Shown: positions 1 through 7,560 of the stretch, piece after piece
Layout: every line of letters begins with the position of its first letter
Numbering within the stretch: the first letter of the stretch is position 1
Source of the DNA: Intestinimonas sp.
GTDB taxonomy: Bacteria > Bacillota > Clostridia > Oscillospirales > Oscillospiraceae
DNA: 40,991 nucleotides
NCBI RefSeq assembly: GCF_026169115.1
Contig: NZ_JAPFEA010000031.1
Coordinates: 1-40,991 of the forward strand
Reading direction: 5' to 3'
Program-made: the position numbers and the translations under genes
The notes under the pieces: generated by a model
What the model saw: only the letters and a program-made list of their open reading frames with translations
What the model was told of the DNA's origin: nothing
Databases searched by the model: none

Positions 1-34
1 CCATTATCCCAGGCGCAAGACAGGAGGCACCAGC

Positions 35-598
35 ATGGAACAGCTCCACTTTGTGGACGCATGCACCGACGAACACTTTCGCGCCATGTCCCTTATCCAC
101 GCCCTGGGATGGCGGGACACTTATGTGGACGCGGTGCCGGCGGAGTATATGGCCCGGGAGATCACCGATGAGCGGTGGGTCCCCTTCTTCCGGGACGACT
201 ACCGGCTCAATCGATGTCACGGTCTTTTGCTTTATAGGGATGACACCCCTGTGGCCTGCATCAACTACGGCCCCGCCCGGACGGAAAACTACAATGCCGG
301 CACCAGGGAGGGCTCCGACTTCCCCAATGCCGCCTACGCCGGCTGGGGAGAGCTCATCTCCTTCTACACCCACCCCGACGAGCGGGGCAGGGGCTACGGC
401 GGACGGCTCATTGAGGAGGCCATGGACCGCCTGCGCCGGGAAGGCTATCAGAACTGTTTTGTCTTCGTTCTCCGGGAAAACGAGAAGGCCCGCCGGTTCT
501 ATGCCGCCCACGGCTTCGCCTGGGACGGCACCCACGCCGACATCCCCTTCCCGCCCAACGCCGTCTGTGTGGACCTGAGATATACAAGGGAGCTGTGA
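35..598 (+). CDS. GNAT-family N-acetyltransferase
   Basis: This is a 187-residue protein of the GNAT fold, which transfers an acetyl group from acetyl-CoA to an amine. The acetyl-CoA loop is visible as ERGRGYGGRLIEEAM at about residues 112-126, preceded by the beta-strand WGELISFYTHP. A typical C-terminal ENEKARRFYAAHGF motif follows. The ATG lies 7 bases after an AGGAGG ribosome binding site. The substrate cannot be told from the sequence. It ends 4 bases before the next gene, a lipoprotein, so the two are probably co-transcribed. Family assignment is firm; the role is unknown. Confidence 0.88.
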   Translation: MEQLHFVDACTDEHFRAMSLIHALGWRDTYVDAVPAEYMAREITDERWVPFFRDDYRLNRCHGLLLYRDDTPVACINYGPARTENYNAGTREGSDFPNAAYAGWGELISFYTHPDERGRGYGGRLIEEAMDRLRREGYQNCFVFVLRENEKARRFYAAHGFAWDGTHADIPFPPNAVCVDLRYTREL

Positions 599-602
599 TA
601 CC

Positions 603-1412
603 ATGTGGAAAATGAGCGTGGCCGCCCTGCTGTGCGCCCTGGCCCTCCTGACCGCCTGCGGCGGAGAGGAGCCCCTGAACTGGACCCCCTCTCCCGCTGT
701 GCCGGCCCCCACGGCCAGCCTTCCGGCGGCGGAGGACGCCCCCTGGGCCGCCCTCACCGTAGCCGACCTGCCCACCGCCCTGGCCAAACCGGAGGACATG
801 GCCGCCGGGGCCGCAGATCAGATTCTCCTCCTGGGCTGCAAGCTGGAGAAGGAGATCTTCCTTTACGGCCTGGGTCAGGAATACGGCGGCGGCATCCTGC
901 TGCGGCGGGGTGAGGTCCTCACCCACTTCGACCAGGAATTTGTCTCGCCGAGCGCCCCGGCCCTGCCGGAGCTCTACCTCACCGACAGCGACGGCGAAGA
1001 GTCCCTGGCCGTCCGCTATCTGATGTCCGCCGACGGTGACCGGATCTCCTATGACCTCCATCTCTATACATGGGATGGCGCGGCTTGGTCCGACTGCGCC
1101 GCCACCCACGACGCCTGCGCCCGGAAGGCCCTGGCGGAGGTAACCACGGACCGTGACGGTGACCGGTTCACTCTGTCCTACGGTGCCACCAGCGCCGTCT
1201 ACCAGCTGCCGGACGCCTGCCGCTCGGCCTCTGGACAGCTCGTCCTGGACAGCTGCTTCTTCCGGGAGGAGGAGGGCGTCTTCACCGTGGTGCTGGGCGC
1301 GCGGCTGGACGTCACCGGCGTCCGCTTCGCCAACATACTGGCCGCCATTGACTGGGAGGGCACGGATTTCTCCCTGCGGGACATCCGCATTGAACCCACC
1401 ACGGTGGTCTGA
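603..1412 (+). CDS. Putative lipoprotein, paralogue of the gene at 2910
   Basis: The 269-residue product starts with a basic residue, a hydrophobic stretch and the lipobox LLTAC (Cys at residue 19), so it should be lipid-anchored on the outer face of the membrane. A Pro/Ala/Thr-rich linker follows. The folded part contains LYGLGQEYGGGILLRRG and the acidic motif LTDSDGEESLAV, which resembles calcium-binding or FG-GAP-type DxDxDG loops. The same order of motifs occurs in the lipoprotein encoded just beyond the MATE gene (LYGYCDAENTQGLILRVG, then DYDSDGMEELAV), so the two look like paralogues. I do not recognise a named family. Confidence 0.8.
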   Translation: MWKMSVAALLCALALLTACGGEEPLNWTPSPAVPAPTASLPAAEDAPWAALTVADLPTALAKPEDMAAGAADQILLLGCKLEKEIFLYGLGQEYGGGILLRRGEVLTHFDQEFVSPSAPALPELYLTDSDGEESLAVRYLMSADGDRISYDLHLYTWDGAAWSDCAATHDACARKALAEVTTDRDGDRFTLSYGATSAVYQLPDACRSASGQLVLDSCFFREEEGVFTVVLGARLDVTGVRFANILAAIDWEGTDFSLRDIRIEPTTVV

Positions 1413-1438
1413 ATCTGAAAGAAAAGGAGTGTTAAAAC

Positions 1439-2776
1439 GTGGATGACACCCGTATGGGCACCATGCCGGTGCGGCCCCTGCTGCTGCGGATGGCCTGGCC
1501 CATGATGCTCTCCATGCTCATCCAGGCCCTCTACAACCTGGTGGACTCCATGTTCGTCTCCCGGCTCAGCGGCGCGGCCTTTGAGGCCCTGTCCCTGGCC
1601 TACCCGGTGCAGATGTGCATGGTGGCCGTCTGCGTGGGGACCGGGGTGGGGCTCAACGCCCTCCTCTCCCGGCGGCTGGGCGAGGGTGACCGGGAGGAGG
1701 CCCGGAAGGTGGCCCTCAACGGCGTCTTCCTCTATCTGCTGTGCTGGCTCCTCTTTCTCGCCTTCGGCCTGGGGCTCTCCCGGCCCTTTATGGCCTTTTT
1801 CACCGGCGATCCCGCCATCGCCGTCCCTGGCCGGACCTATCTCACCATCGTCACCTGCGCTTCGGTGGGCATGACCATGCAGTTCGCCTCTGAACGCATC
1901 CTCCTGGCCTGCGGGGACCCCATCGGCCCTATGGTGATCCAGGGCATCGGAGCCGTGGTCAATCTGATCCTGGACCCCCTCCTCATTTTCGGCCTGGGTC
2001 CATTTCCCGCCCTGGGGGTGGCCGGCGCCGCCACCGCCACGGTCCTAGGCCAGCTCACCGGCATGGCAGTCGGCTGCCTCCTCCTCCGGCGGCTCCGCCG
2101 CTTCCCCCTCTCCCCCAGAGGATTCCGCCCCAGGAAGGATATCCTGGCGGAGATCTGCCGGGTGGGCATCCCCGCCGCCGCCATGCAGTCCCTCTCCTCC
2201 GTCATGATGCTGGGGCTCAACAAGATCATGGCCCTCTACGATCCCAGCGCCGTCTTCATCCTGGGCGCTTACTTCAAGCTTCAGACCTTCCTCATCATGC
2301 CGGTGGCCGGCCTCACCAACGGACTCACCCCGCTGGTGGCCTACAACTACGGCGCCCGGAGCCGAAGCCGCATCCTCTCTCTGACCCGGTTCGCGCTGGC
2401 CCTGGGGGCCGCCATCATGGCGGCGGGGTCCGCCCTTCTCCTCCTCATCCCCGGGCCCCTGCTGGGGCTCTTCGGCGCCGAAGCCGCCGTGCTCTCCTCC
2501 GGCGTCCCCGCCCTGCGTATGATCGCCGTCGGTCTGGTCTTCGCCGGCGTCACCACCATCCTGTGCGCCGTCTTCCAGGCCCTGGGCTCCGCCGGCGTCA
2601 GTCTGGCCCTCTCTCTGCTGCGGCAGGTGGTCCTCATTCTCCCCGCCGCCTGGCTCCTGGGCCGGTTCAGCGCGGGGCTCATGTGGCTCTCCTTCCCCTT
2701 CGCCGAGCTTCTCTCCTGCCTGGCCGCCCTGCTCCTGTTCCGCCGGATCAGCCGGAAACAACTCTCTTCCCTGTAA
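1439..2776 (+). CDS. MATE-family multidrug/cation antiporter
   Basis: The 445-residue integral membrane protein has about twelve hydrophobic segments and the typical MATE start: LLRMAWPMMLSMLIQALYN followed by VDSMFVSRLSG. The second-half repeat is visible as VGIPAAAMQSLSSVMMLGLN. MATE proteins export drugs or metabolites in exchange for sodium or protons; the substrate cannot be deduced. The start is a GTG eight bases after AAAGGAG. The gene is flanked on both sides by related lipoprotein genes. The length is normal for the family. Confidence 0.92.
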   Translation: MDDTRMGTMPVRPLLLRMAWPMMLSMLIQALYNLVDSMFVSRLSGAAFEALSLAYPVQMCMVAVCVGTGVGLNALLSRRLGEGDREEARKVALNGVFLYLLCWLLFLAFGLGLSRPFMAFFTGDPAIAVPGRTYLTIVTCASVGMTMQFASERILLACGDPIGPMVIQGIGAVVNLILDPLLIFGLGPFPALGVAGAATATVLGQLTGMAVGCLLLRRLRRFPLSPRGFRPRKDILAEICRVGIPAAAMQSLSSVMMLGLNKIMALYDPSAVFILGAYFKLQTFLIMPVAGLTNGLTPLVAYNYGARSRSRILSLTRFALALGAAIMAAGSALLLLIPGPLLGLFGAEAAVLSSGVPALRMIAVGLVFAGVTTILCAVFQALGSAGVSLALSLLRQVVLILPAAWLLGRFSAGLMWLSFPFAELLSCLAALLLFRRISRKQLSSL

Positions 2777-2827
2777 GTCTCCGGCAGAATTGGAACCATT
2801 CGTTACCCAATGTTCATAACTTTGTGG

Positions 2828-2856
2828 TTGTTTTCTTTCGGCTGAGAGGGTATAAT
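2828..2856 (+). promoter_or_regulatory. Sigma-A type promoter for the lipoprotein at 2910
   Basis: TTGTTT (2828-2833) is separated by 17 bases from a perfect TATAAT (2851-2856). It lies in the AT-richer gap after the MATE gene and points at the lipoprotein gene. Confidence 0.6.
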
Positions 2857-2909
2857 CTACAAACAAAGCCGAAATTACATTCCAAGATATGGAAGGGAGG
2901 ACTTTCCCT

Positions 2910-3899
2910 TTGAAGAAGCTCATCATCCTGTGCGCCGTCTGCCTGCTGGCCCTGTCGGGCTGCATGGGCAGAAAGACGGCCACGCCCTCGCCGGAGGCGA
3001 CGGAGACGGTCTCCCCCACCCCCCTGGCGGTGGAGACGCCCACCCCCACGCTCACCGCTCCCCCCGCCCCCACCGTCACACCTGCCGCCCCCACGGAGCA
3101 GCCGCCGTCCGAGACCCCCGCCCCGGCAGAGACCGGCCCTGTGACCGCGTCTGTTCCCCCGGATTGGGACGGCGACCCCGACAGCCTGACCCTGGACGAC
3201 TTCCCCACTCAGCTCTCCAGCGGCACGGATGTGGCCGACCGGGTGAGCGCCCTGGAAGAGGGGGAGACCGGTCTCTATCTGGTGTGCCAGCTCCCCGAAC
3301 AGGACACCTGGCTCTACGGCTACTGCGACGCTGAAAACACCCAGGGACTCATTCTCAGGGTCGGGACCCTGTGGCAGTCCTTTGACATCCCCTTCCTCGC
3401 CTCTCAGACCCTGATGCCGGCCATGGCCTACGGCGACTACGACAGCGACGGGATGGAGGAGCTGGCCGTCGTCAGCTTTCTGGGCGGCGGCTCCGGCGTC
3501 AGCGTATGGGGGCTCTCGCTGGTGGACTTCTCCAGCGGCGCATGGCAGCTCTTCCAGTTCGATCCCGCCGACTACACCGCCATTGTGGACCTGACCCTCT
3601 CCAGCGCCTACGACCCGGAAACTGACCAGATCACCCTTCTGGCGGGGGACGCCAGTCTCCCCCTGAGCCTCGCCGACCTGGGGTATCCCGGTCTGGGGTC
3701 GGAGATGGAGGCCGACCTGGGCCACTGGATCTTCTTCACCACCGAGGGCGACGCCATCCGGGCCTCCTTCGGTATCTCCCTCCGGGCGGAGGGCATGCCG
3801 GTGGAAGGGGTCCACGCCGCCATGCTCAACGCCAACGTGGTCTATACCGGCTCCGCCTTCGGCCTGAGCGACTTTTCCTTCTCCCTGCCGGAGTTCTGA
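2910..3899 (+). CDS. Putative lipoprotein, paralogue of the gene at 603
   Basis: The product (329 residues from the chosen start) has an N-terminal Lys-Lys, a hydrophobic core and the lipobox LALSGC. A long Pro/Thr-rich linker of about 60 residues follows, then a globular domain with the acidic loop DYDSDGMEELAV. I chose TTG at 2910: the in-frame ATG at 2889 overlaps the ribosome binding site GGAAGGGAGG (2891-2900), while TTG lies 9 bases after it and gives a clean signal peptide MKKLIILCAVCLLALSGC. The SD and start lie in a small hairpin (AAGGGA 2893-2898 with TCCCTT 2905-2910). Same architecture as the lipoprotein before the MATE gene. Function unknown. Confidence 0.8.
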   Translation: MKKLIILCAVCLLALSGCMGRKTATPSPEATETVSPTPLAVETPTPTLTAPPAPTVTPAAPTEQPPSETPAPAETGPVTASVPPDWDGDPDSLTLDDFPTQLSSGTDVADRVSALEEGETGLYLVCQLPEQDTWLYGYCDAENTQGLILRVGTLWQSFDIPFLASQTLMPAMAYGDYDSDGMEELAVVSFLGGGSGVSVWGLSLVDFSSGAWQLFQFDPADYTAIVDLTLSSAYDPETDQITLLAGDASLPLSLADLGYPGLGSEMEADLGHWIFFTTEGDAIRASFGISLRAEGMPVEGVHAAMLNANVVYTGSAFGLSDFSFSLPEF

Positions 3900-3916
3900 G
3901 CCACCCAACATATTCG

Positions 3917-3948
3917 CCCCCTTCCCGCCGTATGCTGTGGGGAGGGGG
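3917..3948 (+). promoter_or_regulatory. Hairpin that includes the ribosome binding site of the PiT gene
   Basis: CCCCCTTCCC (3917-3926) can pair with GGGGAGGGGG (3939-3948) over 10 bp with one G-U pair and a 12-base loop. The 3' arm is also the purine-rich ribosome binding site for the GTG at 3956. A short TTTT follows. It could be a weak terminator for the lipoprotein gene, a translational gate, or both. Confidence 0.45.
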
Positions 3949-3955
3949 TGTTTTC

Positions 3956-4960
3956 GTGTCCGTTTCTTCTCTCGCAGAGGTCCTGACCGTCCCCGGTCTG
4001 CTGCCGGTGGCCCTGCTGACGCTGGGGGTGCTGCTGGTCAACGGCTGGACCGACGCCCCCAACGCCATCGCCACCACCGTGGCCTCCGGCGCCCTCTCCT
4101 TCCCCGCCGCCGCCGCGCTGGCGGCGGTCTGCGATCTGCTGGGGGCCCTGCTCTCCGCCGTCTTTTTTCCCGCAGTGGCCCGGAGCGTGCTGGATCTGGC
4201 CCGGTTCGACGGGGACAGCCGGGCGGCCCTGTGGGCCCTCTGCGCCGCTCTGGGAGCCGTCATCGCCTGGTCGGCGGCGGCCTGGGTCCTCCGCATCCCC
4301 ACCAGCGAGAGCCACGGACTGTTGGCCGGCCTCGCCGGGGCTTCGCTGGCGCTGGGAAGGAGCGGGGGCGGCGTGGCGCTCCGGGCCTGGCTCAGGGTCC
4401 TGCTGGCCCTCCCCCTGTCCGCGGGAACGGGCTGGCTCCTGGCCAAGGTCCTGACCGCCCGGCCAGGGAAGCCCCGGAGTACCGCCTTTTACCGGAGCGC
4501 CCAGCGGGCGGGGGCGGCCGCCATGGCCCTCCTCCATGGAGCCCAGGACGGCCAGAAGTTCCTGGGGGTCTTCCTCCTGGGGCTCTCTCTGGCCGCCGGG
4601 CAGAGCCGCCCCAGCGGCCCTGCCCCGCTGTGGCTCTCCGCCCTGTGCGCCGGGGCCATGGCCCTGGGCACCGCGCTGGGTGGCCGCCGGATCGTGGACG
4701 CGGTGGGCCGGGATATGGTGGCGCTGGACCTCCGCCGGGGACTGGCCGCCGATGTGGCCGGCGCTGTGAGCCTCCTGGGCTGCACCCTGCTGGGTCTGCC
4801 TGTCTCCACCACCCACACCAAAACAGCCGCCATTTTGGGGGCGGGACAGCATCCGAACTGGAGCGTCGCCGGGTCCATCGCCCTGGCCTGGGCCCTCACC
4901 TTCCCTGTATGCGGCCTGCTGGGCTTCCTCTGTGCGAAATTCCTTCTCTTTTTTCTCTAA
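3956..4960 (+). CDS. Inorganic phosphate transporter, PiT family
   Basis: The 334-residue membrane protein carries both PiT signatures: DAPNAIATTVASGAL near residue 33 and the inverted-repeat partner GLPVSTTHTKTAAILGAG near the C-terminus. PiT proteins import phosphate (as a metal-phosphate complex) with protons or sodium. Its length matches the short bacterial PitA form. I prefer GTG at 3956 over ATG at 3932, because the purine-rich site GGAGGGGG (3941-3948) falls between them and is correctly spaced only for the GTG. No PhoU-like partner gene lies next to it in the window, unlike many pit loci. Confidence 0.9.
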   Translation: MSVSSLAEVLTVPGLLPVALLTLGVLLVNGWTDAPNAIATTVASGALSFPAAAALAAVCDLLGALLSAVFFPAVARSVLDLARFDGDSRAALWALCAALGAVIAWSAAAWVLRIPTSESHGLLAGLAGASLALGRSGGGVALRAWLRVLLALPLSAGTGWLLAKVLTARPGKPRSTAFYRSAQRAGAAAMALLHGAQDGQKFLGVFLLGLSLAAGQSRPSGPAPLWLSALCAGAMALGTALGGRRIVDAVGRDMVALDLRRGLAADVAGAVSLLGCTLLGLPVSTTHTKTAAILGAGQHPNWSVAGSIALAWALTFPVCGLLGFLCAKFLLFFL

Positions 4961-4966
4961 AATCTC

Positions 4967-4995
4967 TTTTCATTCGTGAAACAAACGTATATAAT
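4967..4995 (+). promoter_or_regulatory. Probable promoter of the CofE-like gene
   Basis: A perfect TATAAT sits at 4990-4995 in an AT-rich patch. The best -35 candidate at 17-base spacing, TTTTCA (4967-4972), is poor. It lies 69 bases before the start codon at 5064. Confidence 0.45.
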
Positions 4996-5063
4996 AGACA
5001 TGTATGTGCAGCGGCGGGCCGTCCGGGACGACAGAGCCGCAATCAGATAACGGAGGAAAAACC

Positions 5064-6254
5064 ATGGAAAGATTAGTCGGCACTGTATCCAGAGGCATCC
5101 GTGCTCCCATCATCCGGGAGGGAGATGACATCGCCCAGATCGTGGTGGACAGCGTGCTCGCCGCTTCCGAGAGCGCGGGCTTCCAGCTCCACGACCAGGA
5201 CGTGGTGGCGGTGACGGAGGCCGTGGTGGCCAGGGCCCAGGGCAATTACGCCACCGTGGACCAGATCGCCGCCGACGTCCGCAGCAAGTTCGGTGACCAC
5301 ACCGTGGGCGTGGTCTTCCCCATCCTGAGCCGGAACCGCTTCGCCATCTGCCTCAAGGGCATCGCCACCGGCGCCAAGAAAATCGTTCTGATGCTCAGCT
5401 ACCCCTCTGACGAGGTGGGCAATCACCTCATCGATATGGACCTGGTGGACGAAAAGGGCGTGGACCCCTACAAGGACGTCCTCTCCGAGGCCAAATACCG
5501 GGAGCTCTTCGGCTACCACAAGCATGTCTTCACCGGCGTGGACTACATCGAGTACTACAAGGACCTCATCACCAGCTGCGGCTGTGAGGTCGAGGTGGTG
5601 CTGGCCAACGACTGCCGGGCCATCCTGGACTACACCAAGCACGTCCTCTGCTGCGATATCCACACCCGGGCGCGCTCCAAGCGTCTGCTGACCAAGGCCG
5701 GCGCCGAGCTGGTACTGGGTCTGGATGAGATCATGACCGCCTCTGTGGACGGCAGCGGCTACAACGAGAATTACGGCCTGCTGGGCAGCAACAAGGCCAC
5801 CGAGGACAAGGTCAAGCTCTTCCCCCGGGACTGCCAGACCGTGGTGGACCGCATCCAGAAGGCCCTGGAGGAAAAGACCGGCAGGCATGTGGAGGTCATG
5901 GTCTACGGCGACGGCGCTTTCAAGGACCCCGTGGGCAAGATCTGGGAGCTGGCCGATCCGGTGGTCTCTCCCGCCTACACCTCCGGCCTGGAGGGCCAGC
6001 CCAATGAGGTCAAGCTGAAATATCTGGCCGACAACGATTTTGCCGACCTGTCCGGCGACGCCCTCAAGGAGGCCATCTCCAACTATATCCGCCACAAGGA
6101 CGCCGATCTGAAGGGTCAGATGGTCTCCCAGGGCACCACGCCCCGCCGACTCACCGACCTCATCGGCTCTCTGTGCGATCTGACCTCCGGCAGCGGCGAC
6201 AAGGGCACTCCCATCATCCTCGTTCAGGGCTATTTCGACAACTACACCAAGTAA
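5064..6254 (+). CDS. Coenzyme F420-0:L-glutamate ligase (CofE) family protein
   Basis: The 396-residue protein resembles the CofE fold family (F420_ligase, PF01996) over most of its length: an N-terminal block GIRAPIIREGDDIAQIV, then VVAVTEAVVARAQGNY, and a C-terminal VMVYGDGAFKDPVGKIWEL. True CofE adds glutamates to F420-0 by GTP-driven amide ligation. Clostridia of this kind are not known to make F420 and no other cof/fbi gene is in the window, so the substrate is probably something else. The ATG lies 7 bases after GGAGG. It has its own promoter and terminator and so is monocistronic. Family call from memory of conserved blocks; function inferred only. Confidence 0.75.
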   Translation: MERLVGTVSRGIRAPIIREGDDIAQIVVDSVLAASESAGFQLHDQDVVAVTEAVVARAQGNYATVDQIAADVRSKFGDHTVGVVFPILSRNRFAICLKGIATGAKKIVLMLSYPSDEVGNHLIDMDLVDEKGVDPYKDVLSEAKYRELFGYHKHVFTGVDYIEYYKDLITSCGCEVEVVLANDCRAILDYTKHVLCCDIHTRARSKRLLTKAGAELVLGLDEIMTASVDGSGYNENYGLLGSNKATEDKVKLFPRDCQTVVDRIQKALEEKTGRHVEVMVYGDGAFKDPVGKIWELADPVVSPAYTSGLEGQPNEVKLKYLADNDFADLSGDALKEAISNYIRHKDADLKGQMVSQGTTPRRLTDLIGSLCDLTSGSGDKGTPIILVQGYFDNYTK

Positions 6255-6267
6255 GGACCTATAAGTT

Positions 6268-6301
6268 CCCTCCCCCGGTATCGCCGGGGGAGGGTTTTTT
6301 T
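6268..6301 (+). terminator. Intrinsic terminator of the CofE-like gene
   Basis: A perfect 11-bp stem (6268-6278 with 6284-6294), a 5-base TATCG loop and seven T's. Confidence 0.92.
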
Positions 6302-6315
6302 GTCACAGACAAACG

Positions 6316-6354
6316 AACCGGGGGACCGCGCAGCTACGCGGTCCCCCGGTTTTT
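6316..6354. terminator. Terminator between convergent genes
   Basis: A perfect 15-bp GC-rich stem (6316-6330 with 6337-6351) with a 6-base loop. T's follow on the + strand and a broken T-run (TTCGTTT) on the - strand. It is placed to end the His-rich gene on the - strand and back up the + terminator just before it. Confidence 0.8.
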
Positions 6355-6363
6355 ACACTCGCC

Positions 6364-6840
6364 TTATTCCTCCGCCGGGGCGATGCTCCCCAGCTCCAGC
6401 ACCGGCGTATCCCCCAAAAAGCCGGGGCGGCCCGCCGCCTCCTTCACTGTGCGCTGAAAGAGGGCATAAAGGGCAGACTCCCGGTACTCTGTATAGGGGT
6501 AGCCCTCCAGCGGGTAGCCGTAGTCCAGGGTGAGCCAGCCCCGCTCCTCCAGGTCCAGGAGCATTCTGCCCGTCTCCTTGACTTGGTCCATAGTCTCCTC
6601 CGGCCCCCGGAGGTAGACTGGCGAAAGGGCCACGCTGGAGAAGTCGTCCTCCACCGTGCTCTCCACCAGAAATCTGGCCAGCGGCAGGTAGTGATGGTGC
6701 TCCAGCTCGTGGAGGAAGGCCGCCTGGGCAGGGCTCAGCTCTCCATGCCGGCCTGCGTGCTCACCGTGGTGCTCATGCCGGTGTTCGTGTTCATGGTCGT
6801 GTCCGCAGCCGCAGCCGCAGTGGTCGTGGTGATGGTGCAT
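6364..6840 (-). CDS. Histidine-rich hypothetical protein
   Basis: The product has 158 residues. The first 33 are extremely His/Cys/Glu-rich (MHHHHDHCGCGCGHDHEHEH...), which looks like a metal-binding tail for zinc, nickel or cobalt. The rest is an alpha-helical acidic domain of about 120 residues (PAQAAFLHELEHHHYLPLAR, then DQVKETGRMLLDLEERGWL) that I do not recognise beyond a possible winged-helix-like region near GRMLLDLEERGWLTLDYGYP. There is no signal peptide, so it is probably cytoplasmic. AGGAG precedes the ATG. It is separated from the ferredoxin gene by a strong terminator, so it is transcribed separately. Similar His tails occur in metal chaperones, but no chaperone domain can be named. 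Confidence 0.75.
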   Translation of the reverse strand: MHHHHDHCGCGCGHDHEHEHRHEHHGEHAGRHGELSPAQAAFLHELEHHHYLPLARFLVESTVEDDFSSVALSPVYLRGPEETMDQVKETGRMLLDLEERGWLTLDYGYPLEGYPYTEYRESALYALFQRTVKEAAGRPGFLGDTPVLELGSIAPAEE

Positions 6841-6900
6841 GGGTCCGCTCCTTTTTATGTATTTGTTCCAGCATACCGGAGACGGCGCTCCCTGTCAAGT

Positions 6901-6941
6901 AAAAACAAGGCGGCGTACTGTTGTACGCCGCCTTGTTTTTT
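6901..6941. terminator. Bidirectional terminator after the ferredoxin gene
   Basis: A perfect 18-bp stem (6901-6918 with 6923-6940), a TGTT loop, A's on one side and T's on the other. It serves the ferredoxin gene on the - strand. Confidence 0.9.
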
Positions 6942-6961
6942 GATTAAGTATGCTCCGGAGC

Positions 6962-7132
6962 TCAGCCCTGAGAGATGGCGCCGGTGGGGCAGGTATCAGC
7001 GCAGGAACCGCAATCGATGCAGGTATTGGCGTCGATGACGTACTGGCTGTCGCCCTGGGAAATAGCGCCCATGGGGCAGGAATCGGCGCAGGCGCCGCAG
7101 CTCACGCAAGCATCGCTGATGACATAGGCCAT
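6962..7132 (-). CDS. 2[4Fe-4S] ferredoxin
   Basis: This 56-residue clostridial-type ferredoxin carries two complete cluster motifs, CVSCGACADSCP and CIDCGSCADTCP, each followed by the pseudo-symmetric sequence GAISQG. It transfers single electrons at low potential between cytoplasmic oxidoreductases such as PFOR and hydrogenases. The start at 7132 (MAYVISDAC) is set by GGAGG 8 bases upstream; a longer form from 7147 would overlap that site. Length and motif spacing are exactly those of clostridial ferredoxins. Confidence 0.96.
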   Translation of the reverse strand: MAYVISDACVSCGACADSCPMGAISQGDSQYVIDANTCIDCGSCADTCPTGAISQG

Positions 7133-7163
7133 TGGGAACACCTCCAATTTTCAATGTAAAACC

Positions 7164-7191
7164 ATTCTACCACAGTTTTGAAAAATTGCAA
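7164..7191 (-). promoter_or_regulatory. Promoter of the ferredoxin gene
   Basis: Read on the - strand: TTGCAA (7191-7186), 16 bases, TAGAAT (7169-7164), about 30 bases before the start codon. Confidence 0.65.
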
Positions 7192-7234
7192 CGTTTATTT
7201 CTGCAAAATTCTCTCCTGTTTTTTACTCCGAATG

Positions 7235-7355
7235 GGTAGGAACGCCCAAACTGGTTAAACTAGGGCTGTGGCCTAGGATCTTCCAGTCCGGTGCGGAAGG
7301 TGGTTTATCCCGCCCCCGTCCTGGATATAGTTTAGATGCGGCGTAGCGCCGCTTT
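7235..7355 (+). promoter_or_regulatory. Structured, gene-free leader upstream of clpC
   Basis: The 385 bases between the ferredoxin start and the proposed clpC start contain no recognisable gene other than a small ORF. Within them ACTGG and CCAGT can pair and enclose a second stem CTAGG/CCTAG; CTTCC and GGAAG can pair further on; and GCGGCG-TAG-CGCCGC followed by TTTT (7338-7356) looks like an attenuator just before the AGGAGGTGAG site at 7366-7375. I see no CtsR box (GGTCAAA direct repeat) and cannot match it to a riboswitch class. Confidence 0.35.
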
Positions 7356-7377
7356 TCAACCCTCAGGAGGTGAGCAT

Positions 7378-7560
7378 ATGCGGAAAGAGCAGGACCGTTT
7401 TCGCGTGGAGCTGGCCGGGGCCCTGACCCCGGAGCTGGAGGGCGCGTCCCACAGCCGGGCCCACGGACGCCGGAGCCCTCCGGCGGCACAAAGTAAGGGG
7501 AATCGAGGTGAAAGACCATCCGAGAAGACCGATTCACCCAGCGGGCCCAGGCAGCCCTGA
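7378..7560 (+). CDS. Small ORF upstream of and overlapping clpC
   Basis: ATG at 7378 follows an ideal ribosome binding site (AGGAGGTGAG) and opens a 60-codon reading frame ending at TGA 7558-7560. The start, MRKEQDRFRVEL, is charged; the rest is Pro/Arg/Ser-rich and looks like no family I know. It is not McsA, McsB or CtsR, the usual clpC neighbours. It runs 43 bases into the clpC frame. It could be a leader peptide coupling translation into clpC, or a decayed gene that has kept its ribosome binding site. Confidence 0.35.
   Translation: MRKEQDRFRVELAGALTPELEGASHSRAHGRRSPPAAQSKGNRGERPSEKTDSPSGPRQP

Noticed and set aside
2889-2909. ATG at 2889 as the lipoprotein start
   Set aside because: It overlaps the ribosome binding site and would place MEGRTFP before the signal peptide; TTG 2910 fits better.
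7378-7560. The small ORF as mcsA or a ctsR remnant
   Set aside because: It has no CxxC zinc motifs or helix-turn-helix and resembles neither protein.
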